Assembly (NCBI RefSeq): GCF_900109995.1
Contig: NZ_FOCB01000011.1
Span: 69,133 to 133,132, forward strand
DNA: 64,000 nt
Direction of reading: 5' to 3'
From: Pseudomonas sp. ok272
Lineage (GTDB): Bacteria; Pseudomonadota; Gammaproteobacteria; Pseudomonadales; Pseudomonadaceae
Position 1 is the stretch's first letter; every line of letters begins with the position of its first letter. Below the pieces are notes generated by a model. It had not been told where the DNA came from and ran no database searches. It saw nothing but the letters and a program-made list of their open reading frames with translations. This document shows, piece after piece, positions 25,721 to 33,706 of the stretch. A program made the translations under genes and the position numbers.

Positions 25721-25930
25721 ATGCCCAACTCTGACCTGCTCCCTTCCCTACTGTTCAAGATCAATGAAAACCAGCTTGCCCTGGAGGCCGCCATCATGGA
25801 GCTTTCAAATTGGGTCGAGCAGCGCGGCTCGGCAGACGTAGCCGACAATGTCCGTGGTGCCCTGGATACTATCGACAAGAACGAAGAATTCATCAAACTG
25901 ACGCTGGCCGTGTTGATGGCACCTGAGTGA
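25721..25930 (+). CDS. Small helical protein, paralogue of the gene at 15349
   Basis: 69 residues from an ATG with GGAG eight bases upstream. Pattern PSLLFKINENQLALEAAIMELSNWVEQRG then VADNVRGALDTIDKNEEFIKLTLAVLM matches the 76-residue protein at 15349 in length, spacing and key residues (L-L, Q-x-x-L-x-A-A, E-I/L-x-x-W-V, I-x-K). All-helical, cytoplasmic, function unknown. Confidence 0.7.
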   Translation: MPNSDLLPSLLFKINENQLALEAAIMELSNWVEQRGSADVADNVRGALDTIDKNEEFIKLTLAVLMAPE

Positions 25931-26315
25931 GGACCAACAGACAGCTATCGACCCGATAGCTGTCCTCCGCACAGGCAAGAGTCGGCCATAAGTGGACGTT
26001 GGCAAGCGATCACTATTGGCCAGGAGGTGATGGTCAGCCCAGGCGGCTACAGGTTACTAGTAGCGGTGGACAGCGTGATGGCAAATCAGTAGCGTGCCCT
26101 AGGCTGCTGCCGAATTCATCGATAGACATCACGGCTTTTACGAAACTTCGCTAAACGTATAAGTGAAGTACGAGTAGCTGACGTCGGGCCTAGCGTTAGT
26201 CAGTAAAGCGTTTTTTCAAAAGAAACTATAAGCTAAATATACGAAGGCTGGGCGCATAGCGAAATAGAACCTATAGGTATACCAATAACTAAATTCAATG
26301 ATTTCGAGGTGAAAA
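25931..26315. other. Intergenic; perfect 11-bp hairpin then featureless
   Basis: A perfect inverted repeat GACAGCTATCG/CGATAGCTGTC with a three-base loop lies at 25940-25964 right after the small helical gene; it lacks a U tract, so terminator or protein-binding site are both possible. The remaining 350 bases become AT-rich toward 26315 and hold no gene I can support. Confidence 0.5.
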
Positions 26316-27392
26316 TTGAATACTGACACTACCGTACTATTACCTCAAGCTGCGAGAGGCATCATTGGGGATACCGCATCGTACTGGGCATCTTTTTACT
26401 GCGCGATATTGAAAACTGTGCGCTATCAGAAAAACCTTCCTTTTAATTGGGGCTATAGTTCAAGCTTGCAAGACTATAAGGGCGCACTTAGAGAAAGTGG
26501 CTTCTTCGGAAAAATGGAAAATACGGTCTTAAACCATGCATTCGAATATGTCATGGTTGACTTCCTTAAAACAAAAACTGGAATCTCATACTTCAAAGAG
26601 TTATGTGCGAGCGTATTGAGCGAGTATGAAATTAAAGACTTTAACATAAGCAAAATGAACATATTTAAGGTGGGCACTGATTCTGAGTTTCATTTTGCCC
26701 AAAGAAACTATAACAAAACAAGAGTTTTGATGCTTCTACCTCGGGGGGTGAAGGCTTATCCAAGAACTAAAACCCCCGGATTGAGTCTGGATGAAACTTT
26801 AAAGAATTCTGATTTGTTTATATTGATTTCAAATGATGAAGAGACGATCGGATTTGTTGGAGAAGTTGAAGGGAATCACGGCGAATCCTTATTCCTACCC
26901 TCGTACTACAAAGATAAACCAATGAAAGACAAGTATTGCACATTTGGCATTGGTGTATCTGATAAGAACAAGCATGGAGATGATTCGATCAAAGGTGAAA
27001 TAAGTCTAAATCGAAGCGAGGCTGTAGAGCGTTGGATCCTGCACTTTTCAAAATCTAATTGCTTTACGAAAGATTATCGGCGCGCAGTTCGTAGTCTCAA
27101 GGGTTTAGTCGATGGACATTTCGGCCACCTTGAGGATATCGAGGATTCTGGTCACCAAAAAATACTCGACATGATCAAGTCGGGGTGGCACAAAGATATA
27201 CTTGAATTAATTTCGACTCTCGAATTATTTGTAGACTATATATCTCCAGCTAACAATTACTACTACCAAGAAGTTGTAGGCGAAAAAATTCTGTATAGAC
27301 CGTCGCCTCTGGTGATGCCCGATCAGTTCCCCCTTTATTCTATTGATGAAGAGGCTGAGTCTCCTCAGTCAAGTTCCATTATCGTAATCTAA
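26316..27392 (+). CDS. Hypothetical protein, AT-rich, possible orphan nuclease
   Basis: 358 residues from a TTG with GAGGTG five bases upstream. Base composition is far more AT-rich than the chromosome, a sign of transfer. I do not recognise the family. One stretch, D-LFILISNDEETIGFVG-E-V-E-GN, places Asp, Glu and Glu at D-x16-E-x-E, the same spacing as the catalytic D94, E111 and E113 of the restriction enzyme BamHI, with VG before and GN after in both. This may be chance; no methyltransferase lies beside it. No signal peptide or membrane helix; the Ser/Glu-rich tail is likely disordered. Confidence 0.6.
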   Translation: MNTDTTVLLPQAARGIIGDTASYWASFYCAILKTVRYQKNLPFNWGYSSSLQDYKGALRESGFFGKMENTVLNHAFEYVMVDFLKTKTGISYFKELCASVLSEYEIKDFNISKMNIFKVGTDSEFHFAQRNYNKTRVLMLLPRGVKAYPRTKTPGLSLDETLKNSDLFILISNDEETIGFVGEVEGNHGESLFLPSYYKDKPMKDKYCTFGIGVSDKNKHGDDSIKGEISLNRSEAVERWILHFSKSNCFTKDYRRAVRSLKGLVDGHFGHLEDIEDSGHQKILDMIKSGWHKDILELISTLELFVDYISPANNYYYQEVVGEKILYRPSPLVMPDQFPLYSIDEEAESPQSSSIIVI

Positions 27393-27500
27393 ACTCTATT
27401 GAATGCTTAATATGGCAGAATCTCGTTCTTTAAAATATCGGCAACCATCGCCATGACAATACGATTAGCAGTAGTAAGAACGCGACCACCCTGCGCAACA

Positions 27501-27560
27501 GTCTGCTTTTGGCCGATTTCGGCCAGTGGCGACCGGCTGAAATCGACCCAAAGTGGTCTC
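27501..27560 (+). repeat. Imperfect palindromic repeat, copy 1
   Basis: About 58 bases beginning GTCTGCTTTTGGCCGATTTC and ending AAAGTGGTCT, with GGCCGATTTC/GAAATCGACC-type pairing around GTGGCGACC. It shares framework with copies at 29313 and 30200, all in the same orientation. Confidence 0.6.
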
Positions 27561-27684
27561 TCGCGATTGACTGCAACCGACCAGAAGGAGGCGCTCGAAA
27601 GCGTCTACGGGATCGGGCCTATTCAATGTGTTGATTGCTTGTATATTACCATTCCGTAAATGAATATCGTGGGAAGGGCTTCAA

Positions 27685-29118
27685 GTGACAAACGATTCAA
27701 TACCCAAGGCTCGTACCTTCTGGAAAGAGAAAGATTATCTGAGCTCGGTGAGGGTAGGTCTAACGACAGAGCTTCCATCCAAATATAAGAGTTCAGGGCA
27801 TTTTACCGAAGTATTTCTCAATCTCGCTTATGCGCTGTACAGCGCATCCGAAGCTAATCTCTACAATGAATTCACGCGCATTTTTCCTAAGTATATGTCG
27901 CTTGTCGTACCCAATATTCATTCCGAACCCCCAGTTGGATATCACAACCACGCGTGCTTGATGCAGCGCAATCTGAGCGCCGTGATATTTCAATATTATG
28001 AGAATACATGCTCGATTGATGAAGTCAGGGCGGCCGAAGAGCTTCTAGTAAGATGTACTACTTTTACACCCAACCCTTCGGCGTTAGACGAATACAATAC
28101 AAAACTCTTGGGGTTGGTCGGTCTCATCCAGGCGGGGAAAGACCCTTACTTCACTGTAGCTTTCAAGCTTCCGTTTGCTCTGCCTTTACCCGATGGTAAG
28201 TACGAAGTAACGCATCCGGGCGGGAAAATGACTATTTCCGTCGAGGGCTTCGTCGCTGACGATGTGTCTTCTCGTGTGGACGACCGGCACTTCTCACGAG
28301 TGGAAGTCACAGCAAAAGGGTTCACTTGCACCGACAACTACTGGAGCGGCCCCAATATCGAAAGCGACCAAACGGAACCATGGAATAGACGTCTTGCGCT
28401 CTCGGTCGTGAACCGGGTTGTGCTGGAATCGAAATTGGTAGACGAGTCGCTTCGAATTGTCATGGCTTCATCGCGCGACATCGGAAATATAGTTACTACA
28501 CAGTACGACGGAGATGGTGCCACATTCCATCTATCGATTGCGTTGACCTTTGGGGGATTCTCTCTGGTAGATACCCTGTCTCGGCAGCAGGTTACCCCAG
28601 AAAAATGTCAGCTCTTGACCGAACGACTGTCGGTCGGAGAGATGGCGATGCATGAAAATCTGTATGCCCAGGCGCTTATCCAACGAGGTACCGAAAACTT
28701 GGTTGGGGCCTACTATCTTTTGAACTCCGCTGCAGAGGCAATGATTGACTGCTTCTTAGTCTCTTTATGTGAGAAGTTCGAAGTATCCGACAAACTTAGT
28801 CGTTTTTTGTTGGGCGAATCGATTTGCATTTCCTGCGAGCTGTTCAAGGCGGCGCCGGTTGCGATCGATACACCTCGCTCAGCCAATCCACCGTCGGCGT
28901 TTCAGCGATTTAATTTTTTGAAGGAAGTAGGAGTCGCAAAACCCGCTGATGTGCGTAGCCTCAAAAGATCGCTTGTGACCGTTCGGAGCGACAGTCTGCG
29001 CAACGACTTGAGTCACGGAAGGAAAGACTGCATCCCTTCAGTTGCGGTCGACAAGGCAATAGTAGCGTTCCGTGAACTCCGATCCACTTTTCAAGCACTA
29101 AGTATCCGCGATGAATAA
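27685..29118 (+). CDS. Hypothetical protein with C-terminal HEPN-like Rx4H motif
   Basis: 477 residues from a GTG with AAGGG six bases upstream. The first ~350 residues are not recognised. The C-terminal ~120 residues are helical and contain LRNDLSHGRKD with R439 and H444, the R-x4-H signature of HEPN ribonuclease domains, in the R-N-x-x-x-H-G context seen in ApeA-like HEPN proteins. ApeA is a one-gene anti-phage protein of about this size, so a defence role is possible (inference); N-terminal similarity to ApeA was not clear to me. AT-richer than the host genes. Confidence 0.6.
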   Translation: MTNDSIPKARTFWKEKDYLSSVRVGLTTELPSKYKSSGHFTEVFLNLAYALYSASEANLYNEFTRIFPKYMSLVVPNIHSEPPVGYHNHACLMQRNLSAVIFQYYENTCSIDEVRAAEELLVRCTTFTPNPSALDEYNTKLLGLVGLIQAGKDPYFTVAFKLPFALPLPDGKYEVTHPGGKMTISVEGFVADDVSSRVDDRHFSRVEVTAKGFTCTDNYWSGPNIESDQTEPWNRRLALSVVNRVVLESKLVDESLRIVMASSRDIGNIVTTQYDGDGATFHLSIALTFGGFSLVDTLSRQQVTPEKCQLLTERLSVGEMAMHENLYAQALIQRGTENLVGAYYLLNSAAEAMIDCFLVSLCEKFEVSDKLSRFLLGESICISCELFKAAPVAIDTPRSANPPSAFQRFNFLKEVGVAKPADVRSLKRSLVTVRSDSLRNDLSHGRKDCIPSVAVDKAIVAFRELRSTFQALSIRDE

Positions 29119-29439
29119 GTGATGGCAGTAAATGAATCTTGAGCCCCACGACAGTAACCGTGTCGATGACAAGAACGCTTTGCATTGGGTGCATACAGAA
29201 GCCGTCAATAGCATGTTGACGGTTACCAAACGACCAGTATTTTTTTCGAAAAATGAATGCCAATTGCGAGTGTATCGGACATTTTAGCGAGCAAGTGCCG
29301 GCCTAGGTGAACGACTGCTCCTGGCCGTTCTCTGCCCATCGCGAGAGGCAGAAAGCGACCCATAGCGGACCCTCACGCCTGGTTAACGCTGAGGCTTTAG
29401 CTGGCCAAAAAAAGCGTAATTAGCAATTTTAAACAGTTG
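29119..29439. other. Intergenic with palindromic repeat copy 2
   Basis: Between the HEPN-like gene and the convergent cysteine-cluster gene. It holds the second repeat copy at 29313-29370 and nothing else recognisable. Confidence 0.5.
29313..29370 (+). repeat. Imperfect palindromic repeat, copy 2
   Basis: GACTGCTCCTGGCCGTTCTC ... GGCAGAAAGCGACCCATAGC ... GGAC; arms pair as TCTGCC/GGCAGA around CATCGCGA. Same length and orientation as copies 1 and 3. Confidence 0.6.
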
Positions 29440-30087
29440 TTAGAGCATTATCCTTTCCGGTAACAACTCGTAAACCTGCGCGCCATTTGCCCATTTTTCA
29501 GGAAGTTCCTCATTGTCTAAGGCGGCCAAAACGCCTTGCGTTAATTCGGTTGGGTGCATGACACATCCTTTTGACTTGTATTTATTAACTGTCTCAGCAG
29601 TAATTACGTCGTGGAGGTATTTTATTTCTTGGACTTCCTCGGCGTTGCGCGTTGAAATGCACGCCTTTACGCTAGTCGATATGTTTGAGCGGCATTTATG
29701 TGGGCGTACAGAATAAATCTGGCACTCTCCACTTTCTGATAGAAAAGCACATGTCTTGTTGTATGCATGAAAGGTTTTATCTTTAGCATATATGGCGTGT
29801 TCGCGTAGTTTACTTACCAATAGCTCTCTTCGTTCGACGGGTAGTGATTTGACGTGATTTGCGATTAGAAAAGCCTCAGGAGGTAGAATTTCAACTCTCA
29901 GGTTGCAGCAATGGTGGCATCCTCTTCTGCACTCAATTCTAGTTTTTGTCGTTGAAAGGATATTTTTTGTAATCGAGTCAGTTTCCAACTCAAATTCCGA
30001 AATTGCTGCTACTAAAATCCTGGGGTCTTTTCCGATGAGAATTCTTTTCTTCAGTTTTGAAGAGTATTTTTTAATGTTGTACTTCAT
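29440..30087 (-). CDS. YkgJ-type cysteine-cluster protein
   Basis: 215 residues. Two cysteine groups, CRRGCHHCC near residue 53 and C-x6-GECQIYSVRPHKCR near 115, form the zinc/iron-chelating cluster of the YkgJ (CxxxCxxC) family; further cysteines sit in VKACIST and SKGCVMHP. The family binds a metal, probably Fe-S or Zn, and its role is unknown. A basic, helical N-terminus precedes the cluster. AT-rich, opposite in strand to its neighbours. ATG at 30085-30087. Confidence 0.8.
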   Translation of the reverse strand: MKYNIKKYSSKLKKRILIGKDPRILVAAISEFELETDSITKNILSTTKTRIECRRGCHHCCNLRVEILPPEAFLIANHVKSLPVERRELLVSKLREHAIYAKDKTFHAYNKTCAFLSESGECQIYSVRPHKCRSNISTSVKACISTRNAEEVQEIKYLHDVITAETVNKYKSKGCVMHPTELTQGVLAALDNEELPEKWANGAQVYELLPERIML

Positions 30088-30475
30088 TTTTGCGTACTCG
30101 AATGATTAGGCTGTAGCGCCGTTCGACGGAGCACCCGAAACAGGGAAGGCAGCCGAGCGTTTCGCCCGAAGGTAGCATTTCGCCAGCAAGTCGTCGAGCG
30201 ACTGCTTTTGGCCGCTTTCTGCCGGTCACGACAGGCAGAAAGCGGCTGAAGCGGACGTTAGAGCAGGTACCCCCCCTTTCAGACCCATCCAAGAGCTGGC
30301 GCAACGTAAGTACAGGGATGTACTATTGCAGGCACGCGCACATCGGCGCGTGCTGCCCACCTTCGGCTCACCTGGTTCGCCGGGACGATGAAGTTTTCAC
30401 TTTTGCGCAGATTCCATAGTTGGCGGAATTCGGCAGTGGGCACTGGATAGATCCGCTTCAACTTTTGGAGCACGC
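30088..30475. other. Intergenic with palindromic repeat copy 3
   Basis: Between two divergently placed genes. It carries repeat copy 3 at 30200-30256. The last 100 bases before 30476 must hold the promoter of the plus-strand gene. No other gene is supported. Confidence 0.5.
30200..30256 (+). repeat. Imperfect palindromic repeat, copy 3
   Basis: GACTGCTTTTGGCCGCTTTC ... GGCAGAAAGCGGCTGAAGCG ... GAC; the arms TTTGGCCGCTTTCTGCC and GGCAGAAAGCGGCTGAA pair almost fully around GGTCACGACA. The best-preserved of the three copies. Confidence 0.65.
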
Positions 30476-31138
30476 ATGGACCACCCTCATATCACCGCGA
30501 CCGCTGTCGAGAAACTCAAACGCGCAGCAAAGTCTCATCGCAACACCTCTGGCTGTCCTTTAGCTACCGCGCTCGACCTCGTTGCAGCGCAGGCAGGCTA
30601 TTCGAACTGGAAGCGCGTCACCGAACTCGCCGCTAATTCCCCTCTTCTAGATAGCCACTTGTTGCCGGCCAGGCACCGTCACCTGCTCACTTGGGTCGTG
30701 GCCAAGGGCAGTATGCGGCACAAACAAGTGGATACAGTTTCTGAGCTCTGCGAGGCGTTAGGTGGCGCGACCCCAGTACTCATTCGTCAGGCCTGCGAAA
30801 GCGCTACCCCGGAAAACCCTTGCTTTTGCCAGCTGGACCCGTTCGCCACCGCAATGCTGGCTGGAGTTGCAGTAGACATTGGGGATAAGTACGACTCGTG
30901 GAATTACTTGTTCGATGCCAGCGAGCCAGCGCGCGAATACCCTGCTTGGCAAAAGCGCGTGGTCGTCGGCCTGGGGACTTCGGACCATTACCCCAACGAG
31001 CATCTAACAACGCGAGACACAGATGATCGGAGCAATACGCTGAACCCCAACAATTCTGCGCACAAAGCAACGACCAGCAACCGGTCCTCCCAGATGAACC
31101 CCAACAACACGAGGTATCTGGGCCATAAGAGTGACTGA
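30476..31138 (+). CDS. Hypothetical protein with NPNN-repeat tail
   Basis: 220 residues from an ATG with TGGAG upstream. The N-terminal part (ATALDLVAAQAGYSNWKRVTEL) is a helix-loop motif common in Pseudomonas accessory proteins of unknown role. The C-terminal ~50 residues are hydrophilic with two copies of an N-P-N-N motif (LNPNNSAHKATTSNRSSQ and MNPNNTRYLGHKS), a pattern of tails found on otherwise unrelated proteins. Function unknown. Confidence 0.6.
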   Translation: MDHPHITATAVEKLKRAAKSHRNTSGCPLATALDLVAAQAGYSNWKRVTELAANSPLLDSHLLPARHRHLLTWVVAKGSMRHKQVDTVSELCEALGGATPVLIRQACESATPENPCFCQLDPFATAMLAGVAVDIGDKYDSWNYLFDASEPAREYPAWQKRVVVGLGTSDHYPNEHLTTRDTDDRSNTLNPNNSAHKATTSNRSSQMNPNNTRYLGHKSD

Positions 31139-31306
31139 TCGAGCTCCAAACATGGGGAAGCTTTGGAGGTCACTTCTTGGCCGACGGTATTCGATATAGA
31201 CATGTGGGGCAGCTTGATTTAACGATCGAATTTGGCCCATAGCTGCCCTGTGCGAAGGGCAGCTAAGGGTTGTGGATTCAACAGGTCGTTGCGGCGCGAC
31301 CCTGTG

Positions 31307-31335
31307 TGGGGCGTGGATAGGGATTCGAACCCCTT
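31307..31335 (-). other. tRNA 3'-end fragment: likely prophage attachment end
   Basis: On the minus strand the bases read as a T-arm and acceptor 3' strand: AGGGG-TTCGAAT-CCCTA, then TCCACGC, a discriminator C and CCA. No D-arm or anticodon arm lies upstream, so this is a partial tRNA. This is what remains when a phage integrates into a tRNA 3' end; the rebuilt tRNA would be at the other prophage end, beyond 64 kb. The tRNA identity cannot be read from the fragment. Confidence 0.65.
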
Positions 31336-31495
31336 CTAATGTCTCTGTAGACCGCTAGAGACCAGCAAAACAGGAATTTCAGTTCGTTTCTCATGGCTCA
31401 TTGCGGCCTGTGGCGGCCCTGAATCTGCCCTAATTCTGCCCTAACCGTTCATCCTCTAGCCAACACAGCAGAACTGGTTTACGCTCTCCATATAA

Positions 31496-31511
31496 CTGTA
31501 TATAAATACAG
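31496..31511. promoter_or_regulatory. LexA (SOS) box
   Basis: CTGTATATAAATACAG, differing from the E. coli consensus CTGTATATATATACAG at one base, flanked by A and T that extend the dyad. It is 18 bases before the ATG of the XRE regulator, so it should overlap the promoter and make that gene damage-inducible. Confidence 0.85.
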
Positions 31512-31529
31512 TAATATGGAAAATTTGCC

Positions 31530-31898
31530 ATGACTGGAAAACTTGTCGATTTGGACCAGGTCCGAAATCTGAAACAAGCCGAAATTAATAAAAGGATGTG
31601 GCTACTCGCCGAAGATCTCCCTCTTGGTTTCTCAGAATCCCACTGTGTGAAGGCTAGGGAAATGCTTGGTTGGTCCGTCGAGGCACTCGCATTTCGGTCC
31701 GGAGTTTCGACTCAAGCGATTAGACAGCTTGAACTTGGCACTCGAAAACTACGCCGCGTAACGATGCAAGCCTTGTCATTTAGCTTTGAATCCGAAGGCC
31801 TGATCTTTTTTCCAAACCTGGAACCAATGCGTGGTAACAACTGCCGGGGCGGAACAACTGATCCTAGAGGGAGGGATGATTTCTATTTGATTGAATGA
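31530..31898 (+). CDS. XRE-type HTH regulator under LexA control
   Basis: 122 residues. Residues ~40-80, CVKAREMLGWSVEALAFRSGVSTQAIRQLELGTRKLR, form an XRE/Cro-type HTH, and the following SFSFESEGLIFFPNLEP is the usual short tail of single-domain XRE proteins of about this size. It is the leftmost prophage gene on the plus strand, pointing into the late region. With the SOS box it could act in prophage induction, like an antirepressor or activator (inference). ATG at 31530 has a weak ribosome site (GGAAAATTTGCC). Confidence 0.8.
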   Translation: MTGKLVDLDQVRNLKQAEINKRMWLLAEDLPLGFSESHCVKAREMLGWSVEALAFRSGVSTQAIRQLELGTRKLRRVTMQALSFSFESEGLIFFPNLEPMRGNNCRGGTTDPRGRDDFYLIE

Positions 31899-31945
31899 CT
31901 AGGTGTAATAAATCCCTAAGGCTCAAATGGGCCACTCCTGTCCCA

Positions 31946-32218
31946 TTAAGACCTCTTACCCTGCCCCGGCGCCCCTCCTTGCAGCGGCCGGGTTGAGCCA
32001 TGGACTTTCTCTTTGAGCCTAGTGAACGGCGTCGATTGAACCTGGCGTTTGACCAACACTTTCGCTCCATTGCCGGAACGCTTCAGTGCCTTCATGGTTT
32101 CGGCTCTTCGCTCCTTCACGATGGACAGCGCATCTTCGAAGGAAACATCCTGCTCATCGGCAAGTAATTGAGCCCGCTCCCGTAATTTTGACTCTCTATA
32201 CGCTGAGTTTTTCCCCAC
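31946..32218 (-). CDS. Small basic hypothetical protein
   Basis: 90 residues from a GTG at 32216-32218 with AGGAG nine bases upstream. Helical N-terminal half (SKLRERAQLLADEQDVSFEDALSIVKERRAETMKAL) and a basic, Gly/Pro-rich, probably disordered tail (GGAPGQGKRS). It may bind nucleic acid. Family unknown. Confidence 0.5.
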   Translation of the reverse strand: MGKNSAYRESKLRERAQLLADEQDVSFEDALSIVKERRAETMKALKRSGNGAKVLVKRQVQSTPFTRLKEKVHGSTRPLQGGAPGQGKRS

Positions 32219-32281
32219 CGCGAAGCACTCCTGCTCAGATGAAATAAGGCACTCTGCGGCAGGTTAGCTAGTTTATATCTA

Positions 32282-33076
32282 CTAGAACAACCCTCCCAAC
32301 GCCGCCGGCTCCCAGTTCATGATCACCAACTCGTCGCTGACCTCTGCCTTTCCCTGGCGCTGGTTGGTGTTGCTGTAGCGGATATCTAGTGTCTCGAAAT
32401 GGAAGCCTTCGAATACCCGTCGGATGTCCGGATGGTCGTTGATGCTGACCATCACCCTGCCCTTGCAGTGCCGCATAAAGTCGGCCATGCGTTCGTAGTT
32501 CTCGAACGGAAAATCCACCCCATAGCCTGCAGTCTGCCAATAAGGCGGGTCCATGTAATGGAAGGTGTGCGGCCGATCGTACCGTTCGGCGCAGTCGAGC
32601 CAGGGTAGGTTTTCGACGTAGGTGCCGGACAGGCGTTGCCAGGCGGCCGAGAGGTTTTCTTCAATGCGCAGCAGGTTGATAGCCGGTCCGGTGGTGGCGG
32701 TGCCGAAGGTTTGGCCGGTGACTTTGCCGGCGAAGGCGTGGTGTTGCAGGTAGAAGAATCGAGCGGCGCGCTGGATGTCGGTGAGGGTTTCCGGGCGGGT
32801 CATCTTTTGCCATTCAAACACTTGGCGTGAGCTGAGTGCCCATTTGAACTGGCGCACGAATTCTTCGAGATGGTTTTGGACGACGCGGTACAGGGTGACC
32901 AGGTCGCCATTGATGTCGTTAAGGACTTCAACGGGCGCGGCCTGGGGGCGCATGAAGTAGAGCGCGGCGCCACCAGCAAAGACTTCGACGTAGCATTCGT
33001 GGGGCGGGAAGAGTGGGATGAGACGGTCGGCCAGGCGGCGTTTGCCGCCCATCCAGGGAATGATGGGGGTGGACAT
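32282..33076 (-). CDS. DNA N6-adenine methyltransferase (D12/Dam class)
   Basis: 264 residues from ATG 33076. Motif I region PWMGGKRRLADRLIPLFP, FAGGAALYFMRP and motif IV D-P-P-Y (HYMDPPYWQTAGYG) are the D12-class adenine methylase signature. Phage copies of this class often modify GATC or similar sites and protect phage DNA from host restriction or steer methylation-sensitive promoters. It follows the lysis genes on the same strand. Confidence 0.9.
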   Translation of the reverse strand: MSTPIIPWMGGKRRLADRLIPLFPPHECYVEVFAGGAALYFMRPQAAPVEVLNDINGDLVTLYRVVQNHLEEFVRQFKWALSSRQVFEWQKMTRPETLTDIQRAARFFYLQHHAFAGKVTGQTFGTATTGPAINLLRIEENLSAAWQRLSGTYVENLPWLDCAERYDRPHTFHYMDPPYWQTAGYGVDFPFENYERMADFMRHCKGRVMVSINDHPDIRRVFEGFHFETLDIRYSNTNQRQGKAEVSDELVIMNWEPAALGGLF

Positions 33077-33249
33077 AGAAAGCAAGACCTTTACTGTATG
33101 GATAAACAGGTGCTAGGCTCGCTCCGCTTTGTGCACGAAGCAGGAGCCTTGGCTGGACTTGCAGGGACGTTCTGCGGGGACGGCGGCCGAGTTGGATGTT
33201 GACGCATTCAACCTGGCCGCTTCTTTTTCTGACTAAGGAAGTTGCCTTC

Positions 33250-33684
33250 ATGATTAAAAAACTGCTGGTTCTACTGACCATATCGCAACTGGTCGCATGC
33301 ACTAATCAACCATCCAGCGCTTACGAAAGTGGTTGGACGAGCAATACCAACGAAGACGCATATGCGACTTGCGGCAGCTATCGCGTCACGAAAGGTTTTC
33401 AAAATCCAGATGTGATGAATCAGCTAGTTTCAACGCATCAGCTTACAAATGAACAAGGACAACGAGTGGAACAACATCGGGTGCAAATAGGTGACCCTGA
33501 ATGCCTAGCCTATGCGGCTTACGGCATGGATAGATACAAAACTGTTATTCGTAAAAACAACGCGGGTGAAACGACAACAAAGTCTGTCACCTACCTGTGC
33601 AATAAAAGTGACGTGCCCTGCCCAGGTCTCACCGTGACATTCTCCGATGGCAAAGTCACAAGTACCGAGATCACAAACAACTAA
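33250..33684 (+). CDS. Prophage lipoprotein moron
   Basis: 144 residues from an ATG with AAGGAAG upstream. MIKKLLVLLTISQLVAC gives a lipoprotein signal with the lipidated cysteine at 17. The mature domain has four more cysteines (YATCGSYR, DPECLAY, YLCNKSDVPC), likely in disulfides. It lies on the opposite strand from the flanking late genes (methylase and Rz) and is more AT-rich, the mark of a moron expressed in the lysogen. Phage-borne lipoproteins in this setting often block superinfection at the envelope; here that is only a guess. Confidence 0.75.
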   Translation: MIKKLLVLLTISQLVACTNQPSSAYESGWTSNTNEDAYATCGSYRVTKGFQNPDVMNQLVSTHQLTNEQGQRVEQHRVQIGDPECLAYAAYGMDRYKTVIRKNNAGETTTKSVTYLCNKSDVPCPGLTVTFSDGKVTSTEITNN

Positions 33685-33706
33685 CGCGTTGAGAAGCTGA
33701 TTCCGT

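Larger units (their letters stand above)
31139..31529. other. Junction region: hairpin, att fragment and SOS promoter
   Basis: Holds a perfect AGCTGCCC/GGGCAGCT hairpin (31241-31264 area), the tRNA 3' fragment at 31307-31335, an inverted GTCTCT/AGAGAC pair at about 31341-31362 just inside it, and the LexA box at 31496-31511. No gene. Confidence 0.6.

Noticed and set aside
27501..30256. Integron gene cassettes (attC sites)
   Set aside because: The repeats lack matched RYYYAAC/GTTRRRY core sites, genes are on both strands, and no integron integrase is seen.
31307..31335. Complete tRNA gene
   Set aside because: Upstream bases on the minus strand do not form anticodon or D arms; only the T-arm and acceptor 3' strand are present.
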